From Adonisia turfae CCMR0081 (GTDB lineage Bacteria; Cyanobacteriota; Cyanobacteriia; Phormidesmidales; Phormidesmidaceae): a stretch of 64,000 nucleotides of DNA. Where the stretch lies: the NCBI RefSeq assembly GCF_011009555.1, contig NZ_QXHD01000004.1, positions 3,519,314 to 3,583,313 of the forward strand, written 5' to 3'. The position numbers were made by a program, and so were the translations under genes. Every line of letters starts with the position of its first letter. The stretch's first letter is position 1. This document shows, one piece after another, positions 8,142 through 15,843 of this stretch. The notes below the pieces were generated by a model. It searched no databases and was not told the origin of the DNA. It worked only from the letters and a program-made list of their open reading frames with translations.

Positions 8142-9464
8142 ATGTCGAATTCCATGTCGACTCGAAATATGGCTCCATACGATGCTATCCAAGGAGACAC
8201 TGTGGAACACGTTGGCATTGAAGCAATGAATGTTTTCGGAGGTACGGCCTACTTGGATGTAAGTAAATTGGCTGTGCATCGCAAACTGGATGTTGATCGT
8301 TTTGAGAACCTTCTGATGAAGGAAAAGACCGTAAGCTTGCCTTACGAGGATCCGATCAGTTTCGGAGTAAATGCAGCTAAACCGATTGTGGACGCGTTGA
8401 GTCCGGCTGAAAAAGATCGCATCGAACTGCTCATCACGTGTACGGAGTCGGGGATCGATTTTGGTAAATCGATCAGTACCTACATACACCATTATCTTGA
8501 ACTCAATCGAAACTGTCGCCTGTTTGAACTCAAAAATGCCTGTTATTCCGGGGTTGCTGGTCTGCAAATGGCAGTCAATACAATTCTTTCTCAAACATCG
8601 CCCGGGGCAAAAGCCTTGGTAGTGGCAACAGATATCACCCGTTTTCTGGTCGCGGAGGGTGGTCAAGAGCTGACGCACGACTGGTCATTTGCCGAGCCTA
8701 GTAGCGGGGCTGGCTCAGTTGCCATGCTAGTCAGCGAAATGCCCTATATTTTCCAGGTCGATATCGGTGCCAATGGCTATTACGGGTTTGAGGTCATGGA
8801 CACCTGTCGTCCGGTTCCCGACAGCGAAGCGGGTGATGCGGACCTATCGCTATTGTCCTATCTAGAGTGTTGTGAGAAGGCCTATCTGGAATACCAAAAA
8901 CGCGTCAAAGATGTCGACTATACCAGCTCCTTTGGCTATCTCTCGTTTCACACCCCGTTTGGTGGCATGGTCAAAGGGGCTCACCGCAACATGATGCGCA
9001 AGATGGCCAAGGCTAAGCTACCGCAGATTGAGGAAGATTTCAGCCGTCGGGTTGCACCGGGTCTCACCTATTGTCAACGGGTCGGCAACATTATGGGGGG
9101 AACAATGGCATTGTCCCTGGCCAGCACTATCGATTGCGCGAGTTTTGATTCACCGCAACGGATCGGATGTTTTTCCTATGGGTCTGGCTGTTGCTCTGAA
9201 TTTTTTAGTGGAGTAGTGACCAGTGAGGGACAGCAACGTCTTCGTCGCATGGGGATTGAGGCGCAATTGAATCGGCGTTACGAGCTATCCATGGAGGAAT
9301 ACGACAAGATGCTGTTGGGTAATCACGCGGTTCGTTTTGGCACCCGCAACGCGACATTAGACCCCAACTTTATGCCTGCAGCAAGATCAGCAAGGAATGG
9401 GAAACCACTGTTGTTTCTCAAAGCGATTCAAGAATATCATCGTGAATATGAGTGGGTATCGTAA
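8142..9464 (+). CDS. HMG-CoA synthase-like beta-branching enzyme (PksG/MupH type)
   Basis: Condenses an acetyl group carried by a donor ACP onto the beta-keto group of an ACP-bound polyketide, starting beta-branch formation. About 440 residues, normal for the family. The active-site Cys lies in ELKNACYSGVAGLQ (~8527-8570), the catalytic His in YLSFHTPFGGMVKG (~8935-8980), and the Glu region in LLITCTESGIDFGKS. The N-terminus GIEAMNVFGGTAYLDV matches the PksG group rather than primary-metabolism HMG-CoA synthases. ATG 8142 is chosen over the TTG at 8124; ATGs at 8154 and 8169 are also possible. It is the first gene of a four-gene operon and its stop overlaps the next start (TAATG). The palindrome and direct repeat upstream may control it. 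The donor ACP and decarboxylating KS that normally accompany it are not in the window. Confidence 0.96.
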   Translation: MSNSMSTRNMAPYDAIQGDTVEHVGIEAMNVFGGTAYLDVSKLAVHRKLDVDRFENLLMKEKTVSLPYEDPISFGVNAAKPIVDALSPAEKDRIELLITCTESGIDFGKSISTYIHHYLELNRNCRLFELKNACYSGVAGLQMAVNTILSQTSPGAKALVVATDITRFLVAEGGQELTHDWSFAEPSSGAGSVAMLVSEMPYIFQVDIGANGYYGFEVMDTCRPVPDSEAGDADLSLLSYLECCEKAYLEYQKRVKDVDYTSSFGYLSFHTPFGGMVKGAHRNMMRKMAKAKLPQIEEDFSRRVAPGLTYCQRVGNIMGGTMALSLASTIDCASFDSPQRIGCFSYGSGCCSEFFSGVVTSEGQQRLRRMGIEAQLNRRYELSMEEYDKMLLGNHAVRFGTRNATLDPNFMPAARSARNGKPLLFLKAIQEYHREYEWVS

Positions 9465-10231
9465 TGGAGCAATACGATACCATACGCATCAGGTTTGACG
9501 GCCCAATTTGCATGCTGCAGATTAACCGTCCAGAAGCCAATAATACTATCAACGATCTACTGATAGCAGAATTCCAAGACGTGCTTCGGAGGTATCGAGA
9601 CACAATTACCGTTCTGGTAATTGAGGGATTGCCTGAAGTGTTTTGTTTTGGGGCAGATTTCCAGGCGATCGAGCGTAGTCTAGCGGGTGGTGAAGCAAAG
9701 GGGCAGGATCCTGAACCTCTGTACAATGTCTGGTTAGATCTGGCCACTGGGCCTTATGTCAGCGTGGCCCATGTTCGGGGAAAAGCCAACGCAGGCGGTA
9801 TGGGATTTGTTGCGGCCTGCGACATTGTTCTGGCCAATGAAACCGCCATATTCAGCTTGTCCGAACTGTTGTTCGGACTCATGCCTGCCTGTGTGCTGCC
9901 GTTTCTAAACCGTCGCATTGGCTTTCAAAAGGCTCATTACCTGACCCTGATGACCCAACCCATCTCCGTTCAAAAAGCTGAGGCTTGGGGGTTAGTGGAC
10001 GCTTATGATGCCAACAGCGAGAACCTGCTGCGTAAGCATCTGCTTCGCCTGAGACGGCTTTCTAAAAAGGGCATCACCCGTTATAAGCGTTACATGGGCG
10101 ATCTCGATGGCTCGCTCGCCCAGGCACGACCCCAGGCTTTGGCGGCCAATCTAGAGGTTTTCACCGACATGGACAATCTTGATAAAATTGCCCGCTATGT
10201 TACAACAGGGGTATTCCCATGGGAGGAATGA
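9464..10231 (+). CDS. Enoyl-CoA hydratase-like dehydratase ECH1 (PksH type)
   Basis: Crotonase-fold enzyme, 255 residues, which dehydrates the HMG-type branch on the ACP to a glutaconyl-type intermediate. Signature segments match the PksH group: RPEANNTIND near the N-terminus, LEVFCFGADF-like oxyanion loop (VFCFGADFQ), HVRGKANAGGMGF, FSLSELLFGLMPA and a C-terminus ending in FPWEE. The ATG at 9464 overlaps the HMGS stop (TAATG) and aligns best with the family; a GTG at 9452 would add four residues. The 3' end overlaps the next gene. Translation is thus coupled across the cassette, as expected for enzymes acting in fixed ratio on the same ACPs. Confidence 0.95.
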   Translation: MEQYDTIRIRFDGPICMLQINRPEANNTINDLLIAEFQDVLRRYRDTITVLVIEGLPEVFCFGADFQAIERSLAGGEAKGQDPEPLYNVWLDLATGPYVSVAHVRGKANAGGMGFVAACDIVLANETAIFSLSELLFGLMPACVLPFLNRRIGFQKAHYLTLMTQPISVQKAEAWGLVDAYDANSENLLRKHLLRLRRLSKKGITRYKRYMGDLDGSLAQARPQALAANLEVFTDMDNLDKIARYVTTGVFPWEE

Positions 10232-10986
10232 GCACGGTATCGGAATCAGTGGTCAATGTTAAGGAGGTGGAACCCTATATTGTCCAGGTGACCATGTGCG
10301 ATCGCGTGCACAAGAATACCTTCACCCATCAAATGAGCCGTGAACTGATTCTTGCTTTCCAAAGCATCGCAACCAACAACACATTTAAGGCCGTTATCCT
10401 GACTGGCTTTGACAGTTATTTTGCCAGCGGTGGCACACAAGAGGATTTACTGACCCTCCAGGAAGGGAATGGAAAATTTTCAGACAACAACATTTATGGC
10501 CTCGCCCTCGATTGCCGGATCCCGGTAATTTCAGCTATGCAGGGGCATGGCATTGGCGGCGGATTTGTGATGGGTTTATTTGCCGACTTTGTGATCTTAA
10601 GCAGGGAGAGTATTTACACAACCAATTTTATGAAGTACGGATTCACGCCAGGCATGGGGGCCACTATGATCGTTCCCCATAAGTTAGGACCAGTCCTGGG
10701 GCCAGAAATGTTGCTTCAAGCCCGTCGCTACCGGGGGGCAGAATTAAAAGAGCGAGGCGCTGTTTTTCCTGTTTATCCAAGAACCGAGGTCATGAAGCAG
10801 GCATTGGACGTAGCTCGGGACCTAGCTCGGATACCGCGTGTTTCCCTGATCACCCTGAAGGATCATCTTGTGCAGCAATTGCGGAAGGATTTACCCCGGT
10901 TCATTGAACAAGAAGTAACCATGCATGGCATCACCTTCCATCAGCAAGAAGTAAGAGATAACATTCGGTCTTTATTCGGCAAATAA
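10228..10986 (+). CDS. Enoyl-CoA hydratase-like decarboxylase ECH2 (PksI type)
   Basis: Crotonase-fold enzyme, about 252 residues, which decarboxylates the glutaconyl-type intermediate to leave a beta-methyl (or exo-methylene) branch. It follows the Bacillus PksI sequence closely from memory: HKNTFTHQM, AVILTGFDSYFASGGTQEDL, MQGHGIGGGFVMGLFADF, MKYGFTPGMGAT and MHGITFHQQEV. By that alignment the PksI active-site Lys80 and His230 correspond to the Lys of NGKFSD and the His of TMHGI; both are present. The start could be ATG 10228 (ATGA overlap with the ECH1 stop) or ATG 10219, which has AGGGG seven bases upstream; the difference is three residues. A second, diverged ECH pair is built into PKS C. 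Confidence 0.95.
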   Translation: MSTVSESVVNVKEVEPYIVQVTMCDRVHKNTFTHQMSRELILAFQSIATNNTFKAVILTGFDSYFASGGTQEDLLTLQEGNGKFSDNNIYGLALDCRIPVISAMQGHGIGGGFVMGLFADFVILSRESIYTTNFMKYGFTPGMGATMIVPHKLGPVLGPEMLLQARRYRGAELKERGAVFPVYPRTEVMKQALDVARDLARIPRVSLITLKDHLVQQLRKDLPRFIEQEVTMHGITFHQQEVRDNIRSLFGK

Positions 10987-10999
10987 CATCACCTGACCC

Positions 11000-12460
11000 A
11001 TGAATGATCTGCTCACCTTATTTAAACGCAAGCTGAATACTCAAGCGCCTACATCCCCTGATAACAGACCAACCATTGCCCGACCGCTCGGCAAAATGGA
11101 ATACTCCGCCTGGATCTTTGACCAAGCGAGCCCATTTAACATAGGTGCGGCTGTGGATATTCATGGCAATGTGACTGAGGATGCTTTAGCGCAGGTGCTT
11201 CGTTGGTGCCAAATACGGTATCCGATGCTTCGCAGCATCCTACGCCAGGAACATCAGAAACTATACTTTGCCTGTTATGAGCCAGCAGAAGCACCGGTAA
11301 TCCCCATCGAAATGTGTTCAAGCACCGAGGAGAATCGAGATCGGATTGCCACCGAAGAATTGCGCCGACCATTTGACGGCTATCATGAGTTAATGATCCG
11401 GGTAAAACTCGTAAGATTTTCCGAGGATTACTGCTCCGTATTCGTAACCTTTCAGCATTTAATCGGCGACGGCTTTTCCCATGCAAACCTGTTGGTGGAC
11501 ATTGTCAATTTACTTGGCACAGTCTCCTCCGGTGAAAGCTTACCATCACCGGAACCGCTTCCCTTCCCGCCGATGCTGGAAGATGGCATGGCCTCCCGTT
11601 TCAAGGGAATTAAAGGTCTGTTGCAACTGGTAAGCTGTCAATCCAAGGTAATGGGGCAACTCAATCAGCTGGGCGACATGCCAGCACCGTTGCGCAACGA
11701 CGCAGATGTGCCGTTTGCTGAGCGACGGCCCATCGTCGAGACCTTCACGTTTAATGCTGCTGAAACAGCATCCCTAATTGCATATGCCAAGCAAGAACAG
11801 GTCACCCTTTACGCGCTGCTCATCGCCATCACCATGGATGTCATTCACCCGCTCCTGGCCGAGAGCCCAAAGCAAAAAGATACAACCGAGCGGGTGATTA
11901 CCATGCCCATGCCCATCAATCTCCGTCCTTTCCTGTCCATTCCCAAAAATGATTTTGGATTATTCTCCTCTACCGTGGATGTGGTTCGCAAACTAACGGA
12001 TAAAAAAAATATCCCCGAGATGGCCAAGGATATTAGACGCGAAATCAAATCCGCCATGAAGAAAGATTCTCCCCGGTTGTTTGTGATGCCAACGGTTGCG
12101 GCCATCATGGACTGGAAACTATTTTTCCCAAAAGGAAGCAAAGGTGTTGATCGAGCGGCTCGGTTCATTGTCAGCATGGCTAAGTACAGTTCCACCAGCT
12201 TGACGTTCCTAAATCTAACAAGAATGTCGACTAAGACTGGCAATTTTACGGTCACCAATGCCCGTGGTTACGTAGCTCCGTCGATCCTTGGCACTGCTCT
12301 TTTCAGCGCTGTCCTGTTCAAAGACTTACTAAATATTCACCTGAGTTACAACGAGAAACAATTCAGTGGAGAGGATGCTGCCCTATTGAAGCACCGATTT
12401 AAGACAACGGCACTGGCCGTGGCACAGGGAAGCAACACCATGGCTCAAAGCAAGCCTTAA
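11000..12460 (+). CDS. Condensation-fold (PapA5/wax-synthase-like) acyltransferase
   Basis: Stand-alone 486-residue member of the condensation/BAHD superfamily. The core motif is QHLIGDG (~11455), a variant of HHxxxDG in which the first His is Gln but the catalytic second His and the structural Asp-Gly are kept. LGKMEYSAWIFD at the N-terminus and a MPINLRPFL strand plus the FTVTNARGYVAPS segment in the second half fit alcohol-acyltransferase types that make esters, not peptide bonds. It starts 13 bp after ECH2 and is probably cotranscribed, so it likely acts in the same pathway. Plausible jobs are adding a fatty acyl group to a hydroxyl of the finished polyketide or helping offloading; the substrate is not deducible. 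It converges on the PPTase gene 48 bp downstream. Confidence 0.82.
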   Translation: MNDLLTLFKRKLNTQAPTSPDNRPTIARPLGKMEYSAWIFDQASPFNIGAAVDIHGNVTEDALAQVLRWCQIRYPMLRSILRQEHQKLYFACYEPAEAPVIPIEMCSSTEENRDRIATEELRRPFDGYHELMIRVKLVRFSEDYCSVFVTFQHLIGDGFSHANLLVDIVNLLGTVSSGESLPSPEPLPFPPMLEDGMASRFKGIKGLLQLVSCQSKVMGQLNQLGDMPAPLRNDADVPFAERRPIVETFTFNAAETASLIAYAKQEQVTLYALLIAITMDVIHPLLAESPKQKDTTERVITMPMPINLRPFLSIPKNDFGLFSSTVDVVRKLTDKKNIPEMAKDIRREIKSAMKKDSPRLFVMPTVAAIMDWKLFFPKGSKGVDRAARFIVSMAKYSSTSLTFLNLTRMSTKTGNFTVTNARGYVAPSILGTALFSAVLFKDLLNIHLSYNEKQFSGEDAALLKHRFKTTALAVAQGSNTMAQSKP

Positions 12461-12508
12461 TGAGCTTGGACAACTGATGACTAAAACCAGCGAGCCCCCA
12501 TCAGACTG

Positions 12509-13222
12509 CTATAGGGTTGATACGGCTGGAAAGCCCCAGTGACGAACCAGACGTATCGGTTGGCTACTGCGAAGGGCTGTCGTCACAATGTAATTTGGTG
12601 AGGGTAACCATTGCTCAAAAAACCAGTCACCAGCTTGGTTAAGCAGTCGAGGACCTCCTTCTCGTAGTTCAAATGCAATGCGTTCAAATGGCATTGACAG
12701 ACCAAGTCCGAGGGCTTTTGAATAGGCCTCTTTGAGTGTCCAATACCGACTAAAAAGCAGAGGTCGCTCAGAGTCTGGCACCGTCAACAAGCTAGCCAAC
12801 TCGGCAGGGGCAAGCACATTTGCAGCCAAGTGTTCCAAACAATTAAAGCGCTCGACTGACTCCACATCCACACCACAATCTAACTCGCGCGCTACGATAA
12901 CAGCCACCATGCCACGTGTATGTGAAATATTGAAGCGCAAGGGTGGAAAGCCATACCCTGTAGCAATTTCCGGTCGACCGTAGGGGGTGGATTTGAAAAC
13001 CCAATTCTGCGGTGCCACGTCCAGTTCAAATGATGAGAGAGCATGTCGGGCAAGGCCATGGGCCGCACGATAAGCATCCCGATCCAGATCGAACTGGAAC
13101 CGTCGCATTTGCTCAATTTCTGCTGGCACGAGTGCAGCTTCGCAGCGCAGAATATCGACTCCACTAAGCTGAGAGACATCGACTACCCAAATCTTTGCAA
13201 GATTGTTAGTCAATGATCTCAT
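12509..13222 (-). CDS. 4'-phosphopantetheinyl transferase, Sfp type
   Basis: 237 residues. It transfers the phosphopantetheine arm from CoA to the serine of carrier proteins, required for all ACPs in this cluster. Family motifs are in order: PYGRPEI, FNISHTRGMV, CGVDVES with the Mg-binding Asp/Glu, and FSRYWTLKEAYSKALGLGL, which carries the W(T/A)xKEA signature. Its length is that of Sfp/HetI-type enzymes able to modify secondary-metabolite carriers. It is the last gene of a minus-strand set with the small acidic protein (41-bp gap) and the AttH/CrtC-like gene. No clear Shine-Dalgarno precedes the ATG at 13222, consistent with expression by read-through from upstream. Confidence 0.97.
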   Translation of the reverse strand: MRSLTNNLAKIWVVDVSQLSGVDILRCEAALVPAEIEQMRRFQFDLDRDAYRAAHGLARHALSSFELDVAPQNWVFKSTPYGRPEIATGYGFPPLRFNISHTRGMVAVIVARELDCGVDVESVERFNCLEHLAANVLAPAELASLLTVPDSERPLLFSRYWTLKEAYSKALGLGLSMPFERIAFELREGGPRLLNQAGDWFFEQWLPSPNYIVTTALRSSQPIRLVRHWGFPAVSTL

Positions 13223-13263
13223 TGCAGAGCCGATTTCAATCGATATGGCAACTCTCGATTCAT

Positions 13264-13611
13264 CTAATCGTCAAGCCAGTCATGAAGACTATCAATAGCT
13301 GATTTCGGCATGAATCTCTTGGCCTGTCTTTCATTCTCTTTGTGGGCCTCAGAATTCTCAACTACATGCTTCCAAGCAGCCTTTTGGGCTTTGTGGTTAT
13401 TAGTCAAAATATCCACGAGAGAGCTGTGCTTCTTATTACTCTCCGATTCTTCATGCAGCTCGCTTAATTTCTCGAAATAAACAGCAGCAGCTTTAGAAAA
13501 GACTTTGATCTCGTCCGTCAGGCCACCGAGAAGCTTATCGGTGGCAGGCTTATCATCGTCGTTATCGGATGCATCAATTACTTCAACATCATTATTTTTC
13601 TGGTCAGACAT
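13264..13611 (-). CDS. Small acidic helical protein, unknown function
   Basis: 115 residues, ATG 13611 with AGGAAG about nine bases upstream. The N-terminal third is strongly acidic and probably disordered (VEVIDASDNDDDKP). The rest is predicted helical with many Lys, Glu and His, and ends in SAIDSLHDWLDD. I do not recognise a family. It is not a carrier protein: the G-x-D-S phosphopantetheine motif and the ACP helix pattern are absent. No signal peptide, membrane helix or zinc motif is seen. It lies between a lipocalin-fold enzyme candidate and a PPTase in what looks like one transcript, so a role in the pathway is possible but unproven. Confidence 0.65.
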   Translation of the reverse strand: MSDQKNNDVEVIDASDNDDDKPATDKLLGGLTDEIKVFSKAAAVYFEKLSELHEESESNKKHSSLVDILTNNHKAQKAAWKHVVENSEAHKENERQAKRFMPKSAIDSLHDWLDD

Positions 13612-13711
13612 GATAATTACTTCCTATTTGACTAGTGTGTTTAAGTTGACCGTTATCTAAGGTGGTATCACCTATCGTTGAAAACTGATTGTGCCATGGG
13701 GCATCCGCCCC

Positions 13712-15391
13712 CTACTTCACCATTGCGATGACGATTTGAGTATCGTCTTCGACTTTTCCCTCTGCTTCCAACCCCTTCAATATATCTGAGATTTTATCCA
13801 TGATGGGGCCATCAAAGTTTTCCCTTAGTTGGGTAATATGTGAGCGAGGCTTTTTCCCGAGCTTTACCAAAATTGGCTTCGTCGCGGCTAGACTCACTTC
13901 GGGAATCGCGCCAGGTAAAACTCCAGTCTCAAGGAAAACCAAGGCGCGCTGCTGGAAACTAAACGAGTTTTCATAGCCAATAACCTCAGCATAGCCCGTG
14001 CCGTTGGCAAATTGGCCACTGGTATCTGTAAAATCTACAGGCATCTCACTGGCAAGGCTCCAATCCTCTGCATTAAATGTAGCGTCATCTGACCATGCCG
14101 TCACATTACCTGCCAGGGCATGAGCCCAGGAATGATCCTTAACATTAGTTAGGGTCCAACCATTAGGGATGAGCGCATTTGGGGGATAGGGGCCGGACGC
14201 ATTCGTAATCGTTGGCAATACTTGAAAATTCGTGATTTTCATCTCTCCGACGAGTGGAGGTTTCTCAGGGTTACTAAGAATGGTTACGTCTAACTTACCC
14301 TCTTTGATCGATGTATAGTAGCTAGATGTGGAGATTATAGGTAGTTGCGGCGAGAGGCCTATCGGATTTGGTCCAACATTTAAACCGATGGTCATTAGAG
14401 TATCTTTGTTGGCCAGGTTCAAATACATCCAACACCAACCGAGAAAAGGCTGGCCATCGTCAACAAAGGGGATACTGTCATAACCAGGAGTTTGCTGAGG
14501 CGGATTTTCCAAACTGCCATTCAGGTTTTGATGATCAATCCAACCTAAGCCAGACTCTACCTGATACGTTTTGCCCTCCACCATGACCGTACCAGACACC
14601 TTGATCTGGGGCCAACCATACTCAAAGCCAGGAGCGGGTAATTCGGTGAATCCGCAACCATTAACACCGCGAAGGAAAAAAGCGGTCTCAGGGGTAAGCG
14701 CATCCTGACAGTCTGCCACCAGGTCCAAACGCATACGGTCTCCATCGTTGACCTGCGCTCGCAGCGGCAGAACATTCTTCGAGCCGGAGAAAGAATCTGG
14801 ACCACACACAAAGCGAAAATTCTCACCAGGTTTGCTGTAAGCTATATGCCCGCCTTTAAGAGGCCACTGAAGGTTTCGATTTCGCCGAATGAGTCGTCCC
14901 TTGCCATTGTCTGTTTTCATAACCACAGTCACCTTAGAGGCGCAAATAAGGGATTCCTCATCGCTCCAATTCGCCTCCGTTTGAGCCGTAGTACCGACAA
15001 TGCGATTCTTTTGCAGCCAAATCATTACACCAATGCGCTGCGATTCACCATTTGGGCCTTTGGTATTCAGATCACAGCTCAAATAATGCCACTCGGGCCC
15101 CATTTTTGGATGTAAATGGTGATCCTTCGGAAAACTGAGGGGCTGCTCAGGCCCAGCTGTCTCCATATCAAAGCTGGCACCTCTGCCGAGAAGTCGTTGA
15201 ATAATTAGCGCTGTTTGCGATGGATATGAAGATTCATCCAATCCACGAGCAGCCCTTTGAAGGACCTCATAGTTCGGAATTTGAACGGCTTCACCAGTTG
15301 CTGGATCCGTAATCTTGTTAACGGCAGTGTTAACAGATTCCAAGTATTTCAATATAGTCCCGGAGACCGGTTTTGACTGGGTAATGTTCAC
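13712..15391 (-). CDS. AttH/CrtC-like lipocalin-fold protein
   Basis: 559 residues from GTG 15391. The first half carries FPKDHHLHPKMGPEWHYLSC, close to the FPxDHxxHPxxxxEWxY pattern of the AttH/CrtC (carotenoid 1,2-hydratase-like) family. Further on, GLGWIDHQNLNG matches the family's second G-x-x-W-x-D-H-Q block. These proteins are two lipocalin-like barrels. Members act as hydratases, and related fungal proteins (CghA/Fsa2 type) act as Diels-Alderases or cyclases in polyketide pathways. It has no export signal. Its place upstream of the small protein and PPTase, and divergent from the flavoprotein, makes a tailoring or cyclisation role the best inference. The last 150 residues are family-poor and may bind another partner. 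Confidence 0.72.
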   Translation of the reverse strand: MNITQSKPVSGTILKYLESVNTAVNKITDPATGEAVQIPNYEVLQRAARGLDESSYPSQTALIIQRLLGRGASFDMETAGPEQPLSFPKDHHLHPKMGPEWHYLSCDLNTKGPNGESQRIGVMIWLQKNRIVGTTAQTEANWSDEESLICASKVTVVMKTDNGKGRLIRRNRNLQWPLKGGHIAYSKPGENFRFVCGPDSFSGSKNVLPLRAQVNDGDRMRLDLVADCQDALTPETAFFLRGVNGCGFTELPAPGFEYGWPQIKVSGTVMVEGKTYQVESGLGWIDHQNLNGSLENPPQQTPGYDSIPFVDDGQPFLGWCWMYLNLANKDTLMTIGLNVGPNPIGLSPQLPIISTSSYYTSIKEGKLDVTILSNPEKPPLVGEMKITNFQVLPTITNASGPYPPNALIPNGWTLTNVKDHSWAHALAGNVTAWSDDATFNAEDWSLASEMPVDFTDTSGQFANGTGYAEVIGYENSFSFQQRALVFLETGVLPGAIPEVSLAATKPILVKLGKKPRSHITQLRENFDGPIMDKISDILKGLEAEGKVEDDTQIVIAMVK

Positions 15392-15843
15392 GATATCTCT
15401 AGCGAGCTGACAGATGCACTAAGTTGATAACCGATTCGAACAAGTTCGCCACAATAACCTGGCAAGTCATTGAGATCAAGTAAGAAATAACACTTTTGAG
15501 AAGGAATCCTGCGTTGTCTTCTTCTATTTCTTTAATACTTTATGGCCTATAACAGGTACCACGATACAGTGAATGGCTAAGAATAACAATTTTTAATCAT
15601 AATAATCTCTGACATTTAGGCACACCTTGCAGCTGACTGAAAGTATCTTTCTTCAGGTGAGTAAGTCTCATATTTTCTTATTACTACCAAATCTAAAAAC
15701 TGTATAATTCCCTGTAAACAAAGATGTTCATGGAATGGCAGGCCTGACGGTTGTCGAGATTACAATCTAAGGATATATCTTGAATCTAAACACCTGAACG
15801 TGTTACATCTCACCAAAAATCCGGATTATCAGGAGCATGAATT
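15392..15843. other. Divergent promoter region
   Basis: 450 bp between the AttH/CrtC-like gene and the flavoprotein gene, AT-rich, presumably holding two promoters. Only a weak 5-bp inverted repeat (AACAC/GTGTT, ~15789-15804) and the flavoprotein's AGGAG ribosome-binding site (~15831-15835) are visible. Confidence 0.4.

Noticed and set aside
8091..8678. 195-codon minus-strand ORF opposite the HMGS gene
   Set aside because: It lies antisense to a gene with clear catalytic motifs, has no family features and no suitable context.
13264..13611. Small protein as the donor ACP for HMGS
   Set aside because: No G-x-D-S site; the only D-S pair (AIDSLHDW) is at the extreme C-terminus without ACP helices around it.
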